A stretch of 64,000 nt of DNA from Spirometra erinaceieuropaei (GCA_902702965.1 CACRXP010000050.1:744150-808149), one strand, 5' to 3'. Positions 36,963 through 48,078 are shown, counted from the stretch's first letter. The notes: a model not told the origin generated them from the sequence alone. Numbers and translations: made by a program.

Positions 36963-37967
36963 CTAAGTTTCCCTGTTTCTTCGAATTCTCCTGATGAGGC
37001 CTTTTATCAAACAGCGAACCCGATGTCGCAGAGCTGGTATGAAGATGAGTATGATGATAGGGACTGCTACAGCGTGCACAATTAACAGAAAGGCACCAAA
37101 TCTCTGAGGGGGACCATTGATTACGTAGGTGCATTTTCCAGTTGCACAAATGAACTGATAGATGCAATCATAGCCGAAGCACGTCAGATAACTGACGGTT
37201 AATGGTACCATGCACATGGATGAAGATTTCCATCCCTGGCAGCTTGTAAACTTTTCAACCAGCTCAGGTGGCGTATCCGGAAAACAAGCGCTGTTTATAG
37301 TGTCAATGCGATTATCCTTTTGCGTCTGGTACATCCATCGAATTACCTTCACGCAGGAAACTGTGAGGATGATGCCGTAGAGCAGGAAGAGCACAGCGAA
37401 AAAGAGGTAAACCTCCGTGAATGTCCAAATTATGTTTGCTACTTTGATAGGCACCTCGGAGCAGAAGCACTTTGTCCCGTCAGTTTGTACGGTAATCATT
37501 TGAGGCAAGGTGAGCAGAGCACTGAAGAAGACAATTATGGCAACTGTGCCCAGCTCAAGAGCCTTGGAAGAGCTAAACGCGTACTGGTATTTACAGACGA
37601 TCTGCATGGCTCGATTAGCCGTGAAGTAGGTCAGCACCAGACCTCCAATAACGACAAAAATCCAATAGAAAAATCGACTGTACCAAATGATACAAATAAT
37701 ACGATTGAATGTGAGATTGTCGGTCATCAGGGGGTAGGGGTAGACGTCCTCAAGAAAATGAATAACGAGAGTCATAAGCGAAGTCGAAGTGAGAGCTCTT
37801 AGCAATGTCAGGCTTGTCAGCGTCTTGCCATGCAACAGACACAGCATGCGTAAAACCCAAATATTTGTTGAAATTCCGAAGACTTCGAGGATCAAGTTTA
37901 TTACGTCTAACGCGTCGGGCCAGTGCGTAATGTGCGCGCAAACCCAAAAACTCAAATCGGTGTCCAT
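36963..37967 (-). CDS. orphan rhodopsin-like G-protein-coupled receptor, copy 1 (334 aa)
   Basis: A single intronless frame from ATG at 37967. Hydrophobic segments fit seven helices: about 18-42 (with Asn35 of TM1), 52-74, 90-117, 138-160, 176-207, 250-275 and 288-311. A likely extracellular disulphide joins Cys92 to Cys167 or Cys169. Asn84 in NLT may be glycosylated. The short basic tail (RHRVRCLIKGLIRRIRR) follows TM7. Class-defining motifs are altered: NRA at the DRY site, no CWxP in TM6, and VPIII where NPxxY is expected. It should sit in the plasma membrane and couple to a G protein; the ligand is unknown. The first four N-terminal residues differ from copy 2 because copy 1 lacks its upstream ATG. 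I am confident it is a receptor, less so of subclass. Confidence 0.8.
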   Translation of the reverse strand: MDTDLSFWVCAHITHWPDALDVINLILEVFGISTNIWVLRMLCLLHGKTLTSLTLLRALTSTSLMTLVIHFLEDVYPYPLMTDNLTFNRIICIIWYSRFFYWIFVVIGGLVLTYFTANRAMQIVCKYQYAFSSSKALELGTVAIIVFFSALLTLPQMITVQTDGTKCFCSEVPIKVANIIWTFTEVYLFFAVLFLLYGIILTVSCVKVIRWMYQTQKDNRIDTINSACFPDTPPELVEKFTSCQGWKSSSMCMVPLTVSYLTCFGYDCIYQFICATGKCTYVINGPPQRFGAFLLIVHAVAVPIIILIFIPALRHRVRCLIKGLIRRIRRNRET

Positions 37968-38892
37968 TATTCCTATGACGGTAGTCCTTAACTAAGGCGG
38001 CGTTCCAACTTTTCTCGATCACTCAGAGCTCATTTGGAGACCGACGGGCTTTAAGGAGAATATTACAGTCTATCACGTCCATTCAGCCAATCCCGTTGTG
38101 TTTTGTGGAGACTGCCAGCTGCGCGAGGTTGTGAATCCGTAAAGGAAGCTAAGTGAATTAGATTGGCTAGGGATAAATGACAACAGTGTGGCAAACATTA
38201 TTCGTATAATAATAGTGGATTTTAGACATTTATGGGGTTCTCACCAAATTATAGCATAATTGATTTCATGGCATATATTAAAATTTAGTAATAATAAGGC
38301 CGTTTTAAGTTTACAGATTCAAATGTGTGTTTTCCAGCACACTCATTGCTAACAGGAGCTCGGGAAGAGCATCAGGATTTCGAAATCAAAACAGGAAGAT
38401 AAAATAATTCGACTTTGCTTTAACCGTTTTAGAACAAGGCGAAGGCGACAAAGCATGCAGAATTTAATGACGTCATAAATTTCGAGACCTCTCATTCAGC
38501 TGCACAGGGTCATTGCATAGTTATATTACAAGGCAAAACTGTTCAATCAACGATCGACCTAGAGAGCTAAAACGTGATAGGTAACCTGAAACATGGGTGC
38601 ATATGGCGAAGTTGCATTTGGGAGAGAGAGTGTGAGTGTGTTAGTTCATCCGTATACTTAAATAGGATGATCCTATATTTAGATAAACAGATATGAATAA
38701 GGCCGACCGAGATTGGAAGGCCATTCTAACTTGTATGTTGTTGACGAGCTGTGCTTAGAGCATGATTAAGCGGGAAGGGTCGACTGAGGCAAAAAACAAA
38801 TAATGTTTAATTGCACGCATTTTGACCTTTTCGATGAGATTTTGCCGTTGGTGGAGCCTCCTCGCCGTGCGACCGTGTTCATGTATTACAGA
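37968..38892. other. region upstream of receptor copy 1
   Basis: Conserved in copy 2 (60516-61265), except that about 170 bases around 38430-38600 are missing there. It would contain the receptor promoter and 5' untranslated region, bounded on the far side by a Helitron 3' end. No specific promoter motif is claimed. Confidence 0.45.
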
Positions 38893-38896
38893 CTAG

Positions 38897-40905
38897 CTGG
38901 ACCCGGTCACGCGTTGCTGTGGCTCAATTCCATGAAATGGAAAAGACAGGAAAAAGGAAAGAGCATGCTTTGTAATACGTTTAATTTCATAATGCTTGTG
39001 GGCATGCAGTGTATTTTGTTGTTGCATTGTCTGTGCAGATAAAGAGATTGTCTGGTTTGCCGACTCTGGAGCAAAATCATACAATAGGCCATGTGAGAAA
39101 CAATCCTTTTGCAGATCCAGACTGCACAGTTCTAAAGATTGCCCCTGGACTTTGTTGATGTTGATTGCAAATGCCAATCAAATTTTGTAATTGAAGTCCC
39201 CTAACTTGAAATGGCACATCAGTCGGAAACAGTGGAATGCAAGGAATAAGGACATGTTGAACTTTGAAGGGTCCTGCCAAGATAGCTGCTTCCAATACGT
39301 TGCTCGATAATGTTTTTCCTGCAAGTCGCGTGCCATTGCAAAGCCTCGGCTGGTTGATATTTTGGGGCGCAGCAATCGGCAGGCCGATTTTCAGTTGCAG
39401 TACGTTCGTTCGGCCAATCGTGATTCGAATGAACTTCCATCCGACTGCATGCAGGAAATACACTCTGCAAAAAATGACTGCTTAAGCAGCATGAATTTTT
39501 CTCGTTGATTTTCGATGCCCTTATAGATTCAATTATATTTAATGGAAAACATGCATAAAAAATCATTCTTTTGTTCATTCGGTAGATAATTACGTCTTCC
39601 TCTAATTTAATACTCGACAGAGAGACATAATTCGATTTTAATCAAGTTTCTAATTATGGGACTTTGAAATACCATGAAATGGCCGTTCATAAATCGTCAT
39701 GTCTCTGCATCTACCAATGTGGCTTGTAAAGTTAACAGTATGGATCATATCCACTGTTTAATTTCATGAACCCTGTATAGTCCCCCTTTAGTACCGTAGA
39801 GAATTGTGTGGCTTTCCGTACGCGGAAAATAAACGGCTTGCCGAGTGGAAACCCTAAATCCAAGCGTAACGGTAGAGCGGGTCCAAAATTATTCGGGAAT
39901 CGGAAAAGTTTTTGAAAACCAAAGATGACGCAATTATCTATCGAATGAGCAAAAGAATGAATATTTTTATGCATGTTTTCCATGAAATATAATTGAATCT
40001 TTAAGGGTATCGAAACTCAATGAGAAAAATTTATGCTACTTAAGCAGTCATTTTTTGCAGAGTGTAGCTCTTGCATGCAGTCGGAAGGAAGTTAATTCGA
40101 AAGCCGACTTCCTGAGGTAACTGAAACATTATATAATTATGTTGCAGGCTGACTGGTTTTGCAACCCTACTTAATTAATCTTTTCGAAACGAAAACACTT
40201 TTCGGAATTTCGGTTGACATTTCGTGAGTTAGCCCACCTACTGTCGAGTATTTCAGGCAGGCATTTATTTCGTCCGCTGGTGGCGATCGAGGAATTACAG
40301 GCAGTGCTTAATTGAAGTCTCCGGCAAGCAGTAGCAATTCGTCTCAAAATGGTTTGGTTTTCCCGCGCAAATCTCGGAATGCTCGATCAAATGCCTTGAA
40401 CGTTTTTGTGCGCCACTGTGCATTCATCTCAAATAATAAGTTTATATTCCTGCGGTACTTTTCCAATGCCGGATGTTGCCGTGGGAGTTTAAACGAATTG
40501 CAAGTTCAAGAGCAAGGTCGCAGCTAATCCGGACGACGCAAGTTAAGGCCACGCCATTTTTAGATCGAATTGCCGCCAGAGTCGATCTTATTAGGAGCGT
40601 TCTGCCAGTCCCTCCTGAAGTATCTATGAAGATTCCTCTAATCCGGTTATTGACAGTCCGCATTATTAGATAATAACTAACATTCTGCCCCAGTGTTAGC
40701 TTAGGGATTCTTGGTTGTAGATTAGACAGAAGATCATCCGTGTTGTAGTTTTGCTCATGGCGCAAATCCACATCTAATGAAGCAGTAGCAGATCGCTTTG
40801 GTAATGGCATCCCCAGTCGACTGAGAACTTTGGTTGTGATTTCTACGCACACATCCTCAATCATTATTAACGCCTCGTTGTAGATTTTCTGCTGTGAAAT
40901 TCACA
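38897..40905 (-). pseudogene. Helitron PIF1-like helicase remnant in H1
   Basis: In reading order on the minus strand: IEDVCVEI and the MPLPKRSATASLDVDL region (40864-40780), PKLTLGQ, then Walker A as DTSGGTGRTLLI with Lys changed to Arg (about 40590). A break and the foldback insertion follow. The C-terminal part is at 39420-38897: VLQLKIG, NGTRLAGKTL, PCIPLFPTD, then the final AFAININKVQGQSLE and a mutated HGLLYDFAPESA. Frames shift several times and the central helicase motifs are missing. This enzyme normally unwinds DNA during rolling-circle transposition. Confidence 0.8.
39424..40101. mobile_element. 678-bp foldback element with about 170-bp inverted repeats
   Basis: 39424-about 39600 is complementary to about 39925-40101 with roughly 90 percent identity by eye; both outer ends carry TTCGAAT-AACTTCC and GACTGCATGCA. 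The interior (about 325 bp) has no coding capacity. It sits inside the Helitron H1 helicase remnant. TTCGAA at both ends may be part of the termini or a target duplication. Confidence 0.75.
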
Positions 40906-41271
40906 GTTAAATTTTCCCCGCTGACCGAGGCGGAGTGAAGGGGTGGTGCTAACTGTATCCGGTCACAGCCGAGAATCCCAGAGGAAGCGGTGACAGCCCC
41001 ATTATGTGGATTGTGGGGCACGTCCACGTGGCGTCTGGACATCCCCTCCCCCGCCATGCTTTTTAGCCCAGCAGAGGACGTTGTTATGCCAGGAAATATC
41101 AAGTTCTTTACCCATTACAGGCGTGCAATCTGCATGACTATGACGGTAGACATAAAAAACTCGCCTCTATGCTCAGGCCAGGTTGTATCAAAATTTCACA
41201 GCAATCGATGCAGTACTTTCGGAAATTCCCTATAAAACACAGAAATACACTTCCATTTTTATTTATATAGA

Positions 41272-41990
41272 CTACCTGTACCCAGCCACGTGTTGCTGTG
41301 GCTTACGCCGATGAAATAAAAAAGAGAGAAAAAGGAGGAGGGTGCGTTTCTAATATGTTTGATGTCATAATGCTTTGGGTATGCAATATGTTTCGTCGTT
41401 GCGTTGTCTGGTTTGCCGATTCTGGAGCACGCAACATAATTGGCTATGTGAGAAGCAACCCGTCTGCAGATCCAAACCGCACAATTCTAGAGATTGACCC
41501 TGAGCTTTGTTGATTGTGATTACTATCGCTAATCGAATAGAGAATTGCAGTCACCTAAATTAAAATGACATATCAGTTGGAATCAGTGGAATGCGAGGAA
41601 TGAGGACATGTCCACCTTTGAAAGGTCCTGTCAAGATAGTTGCTTCCACGACGTTTCGCACTAATGATTTTACTGCAAGCCGCGTGCTGTTGCAAAGCTT
41701 TGGCTGGTTAATATTACGCAAACTGATAACCGGCATGCCTATTTTCAATTGCAATACGTGCGGCGGCATCCCAGGCAGATCAAGTGAATTCAACATTTCT
41801 GTTGGATAATTAAGTGCCTCATCTGCTTCCACTGCAGTGTCGACGGACGTGTATGTGACTGACTCGCTTTGAATCTCAGACTGCGTAATATCGCTAAGTT
41901 TGAGAACATCTTCGTTCTTGGCCGCAAGAATAGCTCGTTCGCTCAGCCAATCGTGATTCATATAATTGGTTTGCATATAAGCGAGGGTTT
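41272..41990 (-). mobile_element. Helitron H2, 3' portion with helicase C-terminus
   Basis: The minus strand from about 41976 carries a recognisable Helitron helicase segment: NYMNHDWLSERAILAAKNED, YTSVDTAVEADEALNYP, LPGMPPHVLQLKIGMPV, NSTRLAVKSL, ATILTGPFKGGHVLIPRIP. A degraded INK...GQS tail follows. The 3' terminus has a GCCAC...GTGGC hairpin and ends GGTAG at 41272 (CTAG mutated to GTAG), directly against the 5' TC of H1. The 5' part is absent. Confidence 0.75.
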
Positions 41991-42099
41991 ACACTAAATC
42001 TACTTCCAAATGCCAAGAGGACCCTTCTCGACGTCAAGAGGCTGAGAGTTCGAAAATGTGGCAGTCAAAAGTGCCTTTCCACTTTCCGGTGTAAAGTAC

Positions 42100-43294
42100 T
42101 CGCGTTATTTCGTTATGAATACCAGTAACTTAGGCGACGATCTGATTTCTGGCAGAGGATTATTCCAAAGGAAGGCATATTTGGAAGCAAAGAAGAGGGA
42201 CCGCTTAGATGTAGTGCAAAAAGGCGCGGATCATCATGGAGGAGTTGTGCGTAGCATAAGACCGATGTCTCGGAGAGATTGTCAATGAGCAGAAGTTTGG
42301 AGCTAGAATTAAAGCGAAAAAGGAAGCAAAGCACAGCTTCGAGTCTTCTAAACCACAAAAAATTAATTTTCGCCATCTGACATCTCTGAGTATAAGAAAT
42401 ACCGCATGCGACCTGAGAGAACAGATTCCGGATGAAAACCCTCTGAACATTTTCGATCTTATGACGGTCACAGGCGTTCGTTAGACCAGAGAAAGGATAG
42501 CAGTACTCGAGGACAGGAAGAACGAACATTCAGCGAAGTCTAAGCTTCATTTCCGAAAGGAAAATATTGTGCGATATGAATCGACATATCTTTGCGGTTT
42601 GACAGAGATTCTATCTGCATTAGGTAATAAGACAAGTTCATTTGAACAAATTAAACCCAGGTCCTTTGCGGTGAAGCATTCTGAAAGTGGGTTATTCTGA
42701 AAAATTATGGGACCAGGAAGTTTGGCAGGACCAAGACACATGAAACTACACTTAGCTGATGAAAACCCATCAACCACCTTGAACTTCATCTGCTTAAGCG
42801 TAGTAAATCGACATTAATTTTGTCGACACAAACGTTTGCGGTGTCCGTAAAATATGGGTAAACACACTTGACGTCATTGGCATAAGTAAAAGTTTGCGAA
42901 TTTCCGAGTTCAGTCGAAATATCATTTATGTACAGAAGGAAGAATAGCGGACCCAGAAACGTACCTTGAAGTACGCCACTCGTGATCGAGTGAGGTGTCT
43001 AGTAGCTATTACCGACCATGACTTTCGGATATCGGTTGGATAGATAGGACCTGATAAAGTCGAGTAGAGAAGGCCGAATGCCGAGGACTTCAAATTTTAC
43101 CAAAAGACGTCTACGGAGCAACTTTTCAAAGGCTTTGCTAGGATCAAAAAGGATAACTACCACTGACTGCCGCTCATTACGAAGAGAAGTGATTAAATTA
43201 GGAAATGCCAACTGGAAAGCTTCGCAGGATCGTTCAGATAAAAATCCATGCTGATTAGAGCTCAGAAGTCAAGTAACTAGACTGGAGTCAAGTT
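42100..43294 (-). mobile_element. non-LTR element D: 3' half of a B-family element interrupted by E
   Basis: Reverse-transcriptase pieces in order on the minus strand: NLITSLRNERQSVVVI with a degraded motif A (FDPSKAFEK, 43211-42999), a catalytic box changed to YAND (about 42880), the palm/thumb piece at 42789-42547 (LPGPIIFQNNPLSE), and an intact C-terminal domain at 42529-42113 (LPVLEYCYPFSG...LLIDNLSETS). It stops exactly where the segment at 47939 resumes in B coordinates (19404/19402), so D and C are the two halves of one insertion. About 85 percent identical to B by eye. Confidence 0.75.
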
Positions 43295-43472
43295 TAGTTT
43301 GTTAGTTGATTTCGTAAGGATAATAGGCAAAGTCTTTGAAAACCCTATTGATTACATGTCAGCTCGTTAGAAATAACTGCACACGAACAATAAAAATATT
43401 CGCTATTAAAACAGTACTTGATTCATTTGAGTAGCATTGTATCAGAGAAAATACTTGCGGGGTTGTGGGGTA

Positions 43473-45160
43473 TTAGTTCAGATTCAGACTGTCGAGAGAA
43501 AACAGGGGACACAAATAATCATCCAAGCGTTTCTTGAAGAGTTTCAGAGACGTAACCTCCCCGACTGACTGAGGGAGATCGTTCCATTTCTCCACTATCC
43601 TCTGCGTGAAAAATTTAGAACGAAGATTCAGCCTGGACATTGTTGTCCGTAACTTCATCGAGTGACCACGAAGATGCCACTGAAACATGTCCTCAAGTTT
43701 AAGCCCATGCTCAAGGCCATATATTATCTTGTAGACGAAGAAAGGATCCCCTCTTTGTTGCCTGTAATACAGAGGGAATAAATTAAGGCAATTTAGTCTC
43801 TCTGTATAGGATTGGCTTTTTAGATCGTTTACCAGCTTTGTTGCACGCCGTTGTACCCGTTCGAGGCATGCTTGGTCCTTTACTAACCATGGCCGTCCTA
43901 CTTCTATGCCATATTCTAAGTGGGGCCGAGCAAAAGGGCCGTAAACTCTCCCAAAAAGGTCTTGGTCAAAGTTTACGAAAGCCCTTTTGATTGCATGCAA
44001 CACTCCCATGACGTTTTTTTGCAGCCTTGGAGCACTGCCGTGTTGGTTTCAGGTTGTTCTGTATCCAAACCCCGAGATACTTCTGTAAGGATTCTTCAGG
44101 GAGCCTTATATCTTTCAGGTGATATGCCCTCAGGCTCTCATTTGAATGAGAGTTGGGTGGACGCAGATGAAGGATGGCACACTTCTCCACATTGAAATCT
44201 AGAAGCCATTTCTTCGACCACGCTTGCAGTCTGTGCGGATTATCTTGAAGGGATCTCTGATCACCCGGTTCCATTAATGACTTTTTAGAGCATAATGTCG
44301 TCTGCAAACATTATTTTGCCGCAGTCGAGTTCCTGAAGGTTGTCGTTAACATAAAGAATGAAGAGCAATGGTTCCAGAACTGAGCCTTGAGGCACACCAC
44401 TGGTCATGTTCACCCATTCCGTCATATCATCTACGATACAGACACGTTGTTTCCGACCAACCAGAAACGCCCTAATCCAGTTCAGAAGATCTCCCTGGAT
44501 GCCGATGGCGCTCAATTTGTGAAGAAGACGTTGGTGCGGAACGGTATTGAGAGCTTTGCAGAAATCGATGTACACGACATCGACCTCAGAATCCTCTTCT
44601 AGAGCCCTGGTCCAGATTTCCAGACAAGCTAGCAGATTTGAGAGGCAGGAACGTCCTCCCCAGAAGCCATTTTGAAAATCCTGAAAGATGTTATTTTCTT
44701 CACAAAATTGGTGTATAGCGCTCTTTTATAGAGCTTCCGTCGTTTTGCAAGGGAGGCAAGTTAAGCTAATAGGCCTAAAGCTGCTCATTGTCATCCTGCT
44801 ACCTTTCTTATGCAAGGGAACGAGGTTAGCTGTCTTCCACTGTGAGGGCAGCCTTCCTGTTCTCATTAACGGCTCAAAGAGAGTCGAAAGAGGCTTTGAC
44901 AGCTCCGTTGATAGCTCCTTAAGTATAAGGCCGGGAAATCCCTCGGGTCCGGGAGATGTATCTGCTTTTATTTGACTGAGGACGCATCTTACTTCTTCGG
45001 CGGAAAAGGCGACGGTTTCAATGGCGGCAATATCTTGGCGCATTTGAAGCTGCCGGCTGTCTCGGTCCATTTCAAACTGCTGATTGTCTTCTGAGGACTC
45101 CCCCGTTAAAAACCGATTGAAAAAACTGAGACAGTAATCGCACTTTCTGTGGCCCTTCAA
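43473..45160 (-). pseudogene. reverse transcriptase of element E, frameshifted
   Basis: Finger region at 45160-44726 (TSPGPEGFPGLILKEL, LVPLHKKGSR, FRPISLTCLPCK). Palm at 44575-44285 with YIDFCKALNTVPH (second motif-A aspartate changed to Asn), SGVPQGSVLEP and an intact FADD. Thumb at 44307-43966 and C-terminal domain at 44009-43473 (RRATKLVNDLKSQSYTERL, RGHSMKLRTTMSRLNLRSKF). Three frame changes separate these pieces. The conserved parts are otherwise complete, so decay is recent compared with fragments 1 and 2. Confidence 0.8.
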
Positions 45161-45592
45161 CTAATAAGTTTCCGAGGCTACCCTTAAGACACGCAATTTC
45201 GTCCCTATGTTTCCGCTTACTGCCGATGTAACCGTAAAACGTCTTGGGACATGTAATGGATTCTGCTATTAGTTGGCGCTCGAAAAAAGTTCTAGCAACC
45301 CGTATTTGTTTGCGGATTTATTGCGCTGATCCTTATATTCGGCGAATGACCTTGGATCTCGAAGTTGCAAATACTTTTTCCAGAGTCTCTGTTTCTTCTT
45401 CATGGTCTTTTTTGTCGTCGGATTGACCTACGGCGGTCGCGCACATGGTCTTGTCATTTTTATTGGACAATGGATATCAATTAGACGCTCTATAATCCCG
45501 CGAAAGTACTGCCGCAATTCGTCTGAATCTTCTGTGTTAACCAACCAGGTTTCCTTCAAAAGAGTATGTCTCATTGGGTTAAAGTCGCCCTT

Positions 45593-47583
45593 TCAAATAT
45601 TTCTGCGCCTCTTGATTTTTGGCTGTTGGTTCGATAGGAGAGAGCACACGCAGGTAAAGACAATGTGATCGCTTAAACCGAATGGAGGTTGTGCATCAAC
45701 TTCTCTTATGACTCTTTCTTCTTTGCTGGAAACGTGATCTAAGCAGTTAGATTGTTGTCCTTCTCTCACTTTTGCTGCGAATTTTAGGTGTTGAATGAAG
45801 TATTCATTCAGGGAGAGTTGTAGTAGCTTGTGGTCAAATGACGTGGACGAGGCGCTTGTTAAGGGAATGTTCCAGTCTATTCCTGGAGCGTTAAAGTCAC
45901 CCAGAAGTAGTAAGTTCTCCTGCTTACATAACAAATCCAATGCACTAAGTAATTCCATATCGGCGATTTCATTCGAGCCAGGAGGCCGATAGACAACACA
46001 CAGGTTCAGTGTCGGTAATTGTTTGATACATATCTTGCATGAAGTTATTTCAAAATTTCGCGGTACCTCATCGTATATTTCTCGCTGACAGTACGGAATT
46101 ACATTTGACACATAAATCGCTGTGCCTCCACCTCTACGCTGAAATCTGTTACAACGGAACAGTTGGTAGCCTTCAATACTGACTTCGCTACTACTTATTT
46201 CCTCAGTCAACCATGTCTCTGTTAGGACAATTATGTGTGGCTTCTGTTCAGAGACTAGTAATCTGAGTTCATCTAGCTTGTTGAGGAGACTCTGACAGTT
46301 AGTGTAATAGATTTCTAGACAGTGGCCACTGGTGCGAGCAGCCTCAGGAGTTGGCACCTCTGCATCGGTTAGGCTGTCAGAATGACGGCCTTCGGCCAGA
46401 GAAATGTCCTTTTGACCTGAATTATTTGTCTGTTCTTTATTTGTAGGTGTGTTTCGCCACTGCTTCTCCGCTTTTCCAGCTCCATCATCAGCTCTCTCAT
46501 TTTCATTCGCTCTTTTGGCTCGTAATCCGGCTGAAAAAAAAACTTCAGGATGCTGACCCCGCAGAGAAGATTTTCTTTGTAACAGGAGCTGAGCCTGTGT
46601 TTCAGTCTCCAAAATGACTTTTAGGGGTCGAGGACGGGAAGTTGAACCGGATGCTGACTGAGTCTTCCCTAGTCGGAATGCTTTGAAAACATTACGTGAC
46701 TCATCGTCTCTTAACAAAGATTTCGCATACACTTGAAGAAGGTCTAAGTCATGCATCACTCTCTCCTTTGGAATTGTCCCCGATGATTCGGGTAATCCTT
46801 TTATAACTACATTTTGGTTGCGACTGAATCTAGTGCTCGTTGTCGTCGCACAGCTTTTGAGCGACTGAGCGTTCTTCTTTAGTTTACTTGTTTCGCTGGC
46901 TTCGGATGAACTAGATATTGGGCTAGCGAAACTGAGATCGGTGTACGATTCATTCATCTTCGTGTTGATAACCCTGCCTTCTGTGGTTCCGAGGTGCTCG
47001 TCGAAAAAGCTTACCTCAGTTACTTTCGAAGCCTCCTCTTCAATATTCGGTCCACAAGGTGTTCCGATATCTTTATTGTTCAACATAGTTGGGAGCCTCC
47101 GGCTGTCCTTCGTAGGCCTCCTGGTCGCCCTCCTCCGCTGGTCCGCATATACGCAAGCGGTCTTCGTCTTTTTGGACCGTACAGATGTGTGCGTTGTTTT
47201 TCTGAGATGTTTTTTTGTTCTCTGAGTTCGTTTTGGCTGGTCCTTTTCTCGCCTAAGAGACTGACATTCAACTGTGTCTAGTTGTCTGGACGAACCGTCG
47301 TCAATTTCAGCGTTTGATATGGCTAAAGAAGCCGTGGTTGCATATGTTTTTTTCGGATTCTGGATTGCCGAATTCGTCGACTTCTTCTCTTCACGTAAGT
47401 GGTGAGTAGGCTTCCTTCAATTTTTTACCTCCATTTTTAGACCTTTTAACTCCCCCTCCATTTTCGAAAATTTATGGATGAGTCCGAAACATGAGGTACA
47501 GATTTCATCGTCGTATGTGACATCCCCCAACGTCACTAGACTTTTTGCTTTGGTCTGACAGCAGAACGTCCAACACTGCAGTC
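45593..47583 (-). pseudogene. element E ORF1-endonuclease frame with one internal stop
   Basis: Frame from about 47583 with Cys pairs in CWTFCC and CTSCFG (zinc-finger-like) and a TGA at about 47427. It then continues uninterrupted; the ATG at 47086 opens 497 codons. The middle is basic and serine-rich. From about residue 255 of that piece an APE-type endonuclease is complete: YYTNCQSLLNKLDEL, LTETWL with the catalytic glutamate, CNRFQRRGGGTAIYVS, VVYRPPG, LLGDFNAPGIDW, and LSDH near the end. This nicks the target for insertion. Having ORF1 and endonuclease in one frame is unlike element B. After 45593 the frame is lost before the reverse transcriptase. Confidence 0.75.
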
Positions 47584-47636
47584 ATTAATATCATGCGTAA
47601 TACATAATGTATCATTTGTTTTGACGACACTGGAGC

Positions 47637-47715
47637 GAGTCAGTGGCTTAGTGGTAACGACGGTGTTCTGGCCGAGCGACGGCCCGGGTTCGACTCCCGT
47701 CTGCGACAGACACTT
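47637..47715 (+). other. tRNA-like module
   Basis: A-box-like GTGGCTTAGTGGTAACGACG and B-box GGGTTCGACTCCCG at the expected spacing. Acceptor ends do not pair, so a tRNA-derived SINE head or pseudogene is more likely than a working tRNA. Confidence 0.5.
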
Positions 47716-48078
47716 TACATCGTGTTTTGAGGACATTTCTCTGAATAACGTTACCGGCTTTATAAGTTTCAAACGGTTTTCTTACAGGTATGAGACAAAT
47801 TTTCAACCAGATCAAAGATATGAGGTAAAGGACCCAGCCTTTCGTAGGTTTTGGGGATTTCTCAGTGCTGTTGCAGAGAGGCGACTGAACGAAGATAGGT
47901 TATCTCGTACAAGTCCGGGTGTAGGTTTCCAGAGATGGAAATTTCATTGAAAATTATCCCTTTAAGAAGCTTTGCTACAGACGGTGTTTTTGTACGCCCC
48001 GATAGTTATAAACATGGGACTGCAGTTTCATGAGATCCAGACTTGGGGACAGAAATGATAATTGACGTCTGTCATGTT

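Larger units (their letters stand above)
29459..39305 (+). repeat. segmental duplication, copy 1 (about 9.8 kb)
   Basis: Collinear, direct-orientation match to 51502-61678, about 95-97 percent identical by eye where aligned. It starts at TCAAATTAG and fades out inside a Helitron helicase sequence. Copy 1 alone has 30872-31258 and a short extra piece near 33117-33155. The block 31382-32048 is replaced by unrelated sequence in copy 2. It contains an RTE pseudogene, a receptor gene and the 3' end of a Helitron. Confidence 0.9.
38893..41271 (-). mobile_element. Helitron H1 with both termini
   Basis: On the minus strand the 5' end reads TCTATATAAATAAAAATGG from 41271. The 3' end is CTAG (38896-38893) followed by host T, and is preceded by a GCCAC...GTGAC hairpin and CCGGGTCCAG, the terminal structure expected of Helitrons. 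Inside are fragments of the PIF1-like helicase, so the copy is non-autonomous. A 678-bp foldback element interrupts it at 39424-40101. The 5' end abuts the 3' end of another Helitron. Confidence 0.8.
43295..47938 (-). mobile_element. non-LTR element E (CR1 type) plus flanking tRNA-like sequence, nested in D/C
   Basis: The inserted block splits the B-family element. E occupies about 43295-47600 on the minus strand: ORF1 with endonuclease in one long frame, then reverse transcriptase, then a 3' region. The 3' end near 43295-43310 carries ACTAACAAACTAAACT, a short repeat of the kind that ends CR1 elements. No clear target-site duplication is seen. Sequence at 47600-47938 includes a tRNA-like piece and may belong to a separate insertion or to the E 5' region. 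Confidence 0.7.

Noticed and set aside
37320..37802. 160-codon plus-strand frame opposite the receptor gene, also open in copy 2 (59859-60326)
   Set aside because: It lies wholly antisense to the receptor, and its openness follows from the receptor's codon composition. No domain is visible.
37750..38022. 90-codon frame overlapping the receptor start in another frame
   Set aside because: Shadow of the receptor 5' end; kept in copy 2 only because the DNA is duplicated.
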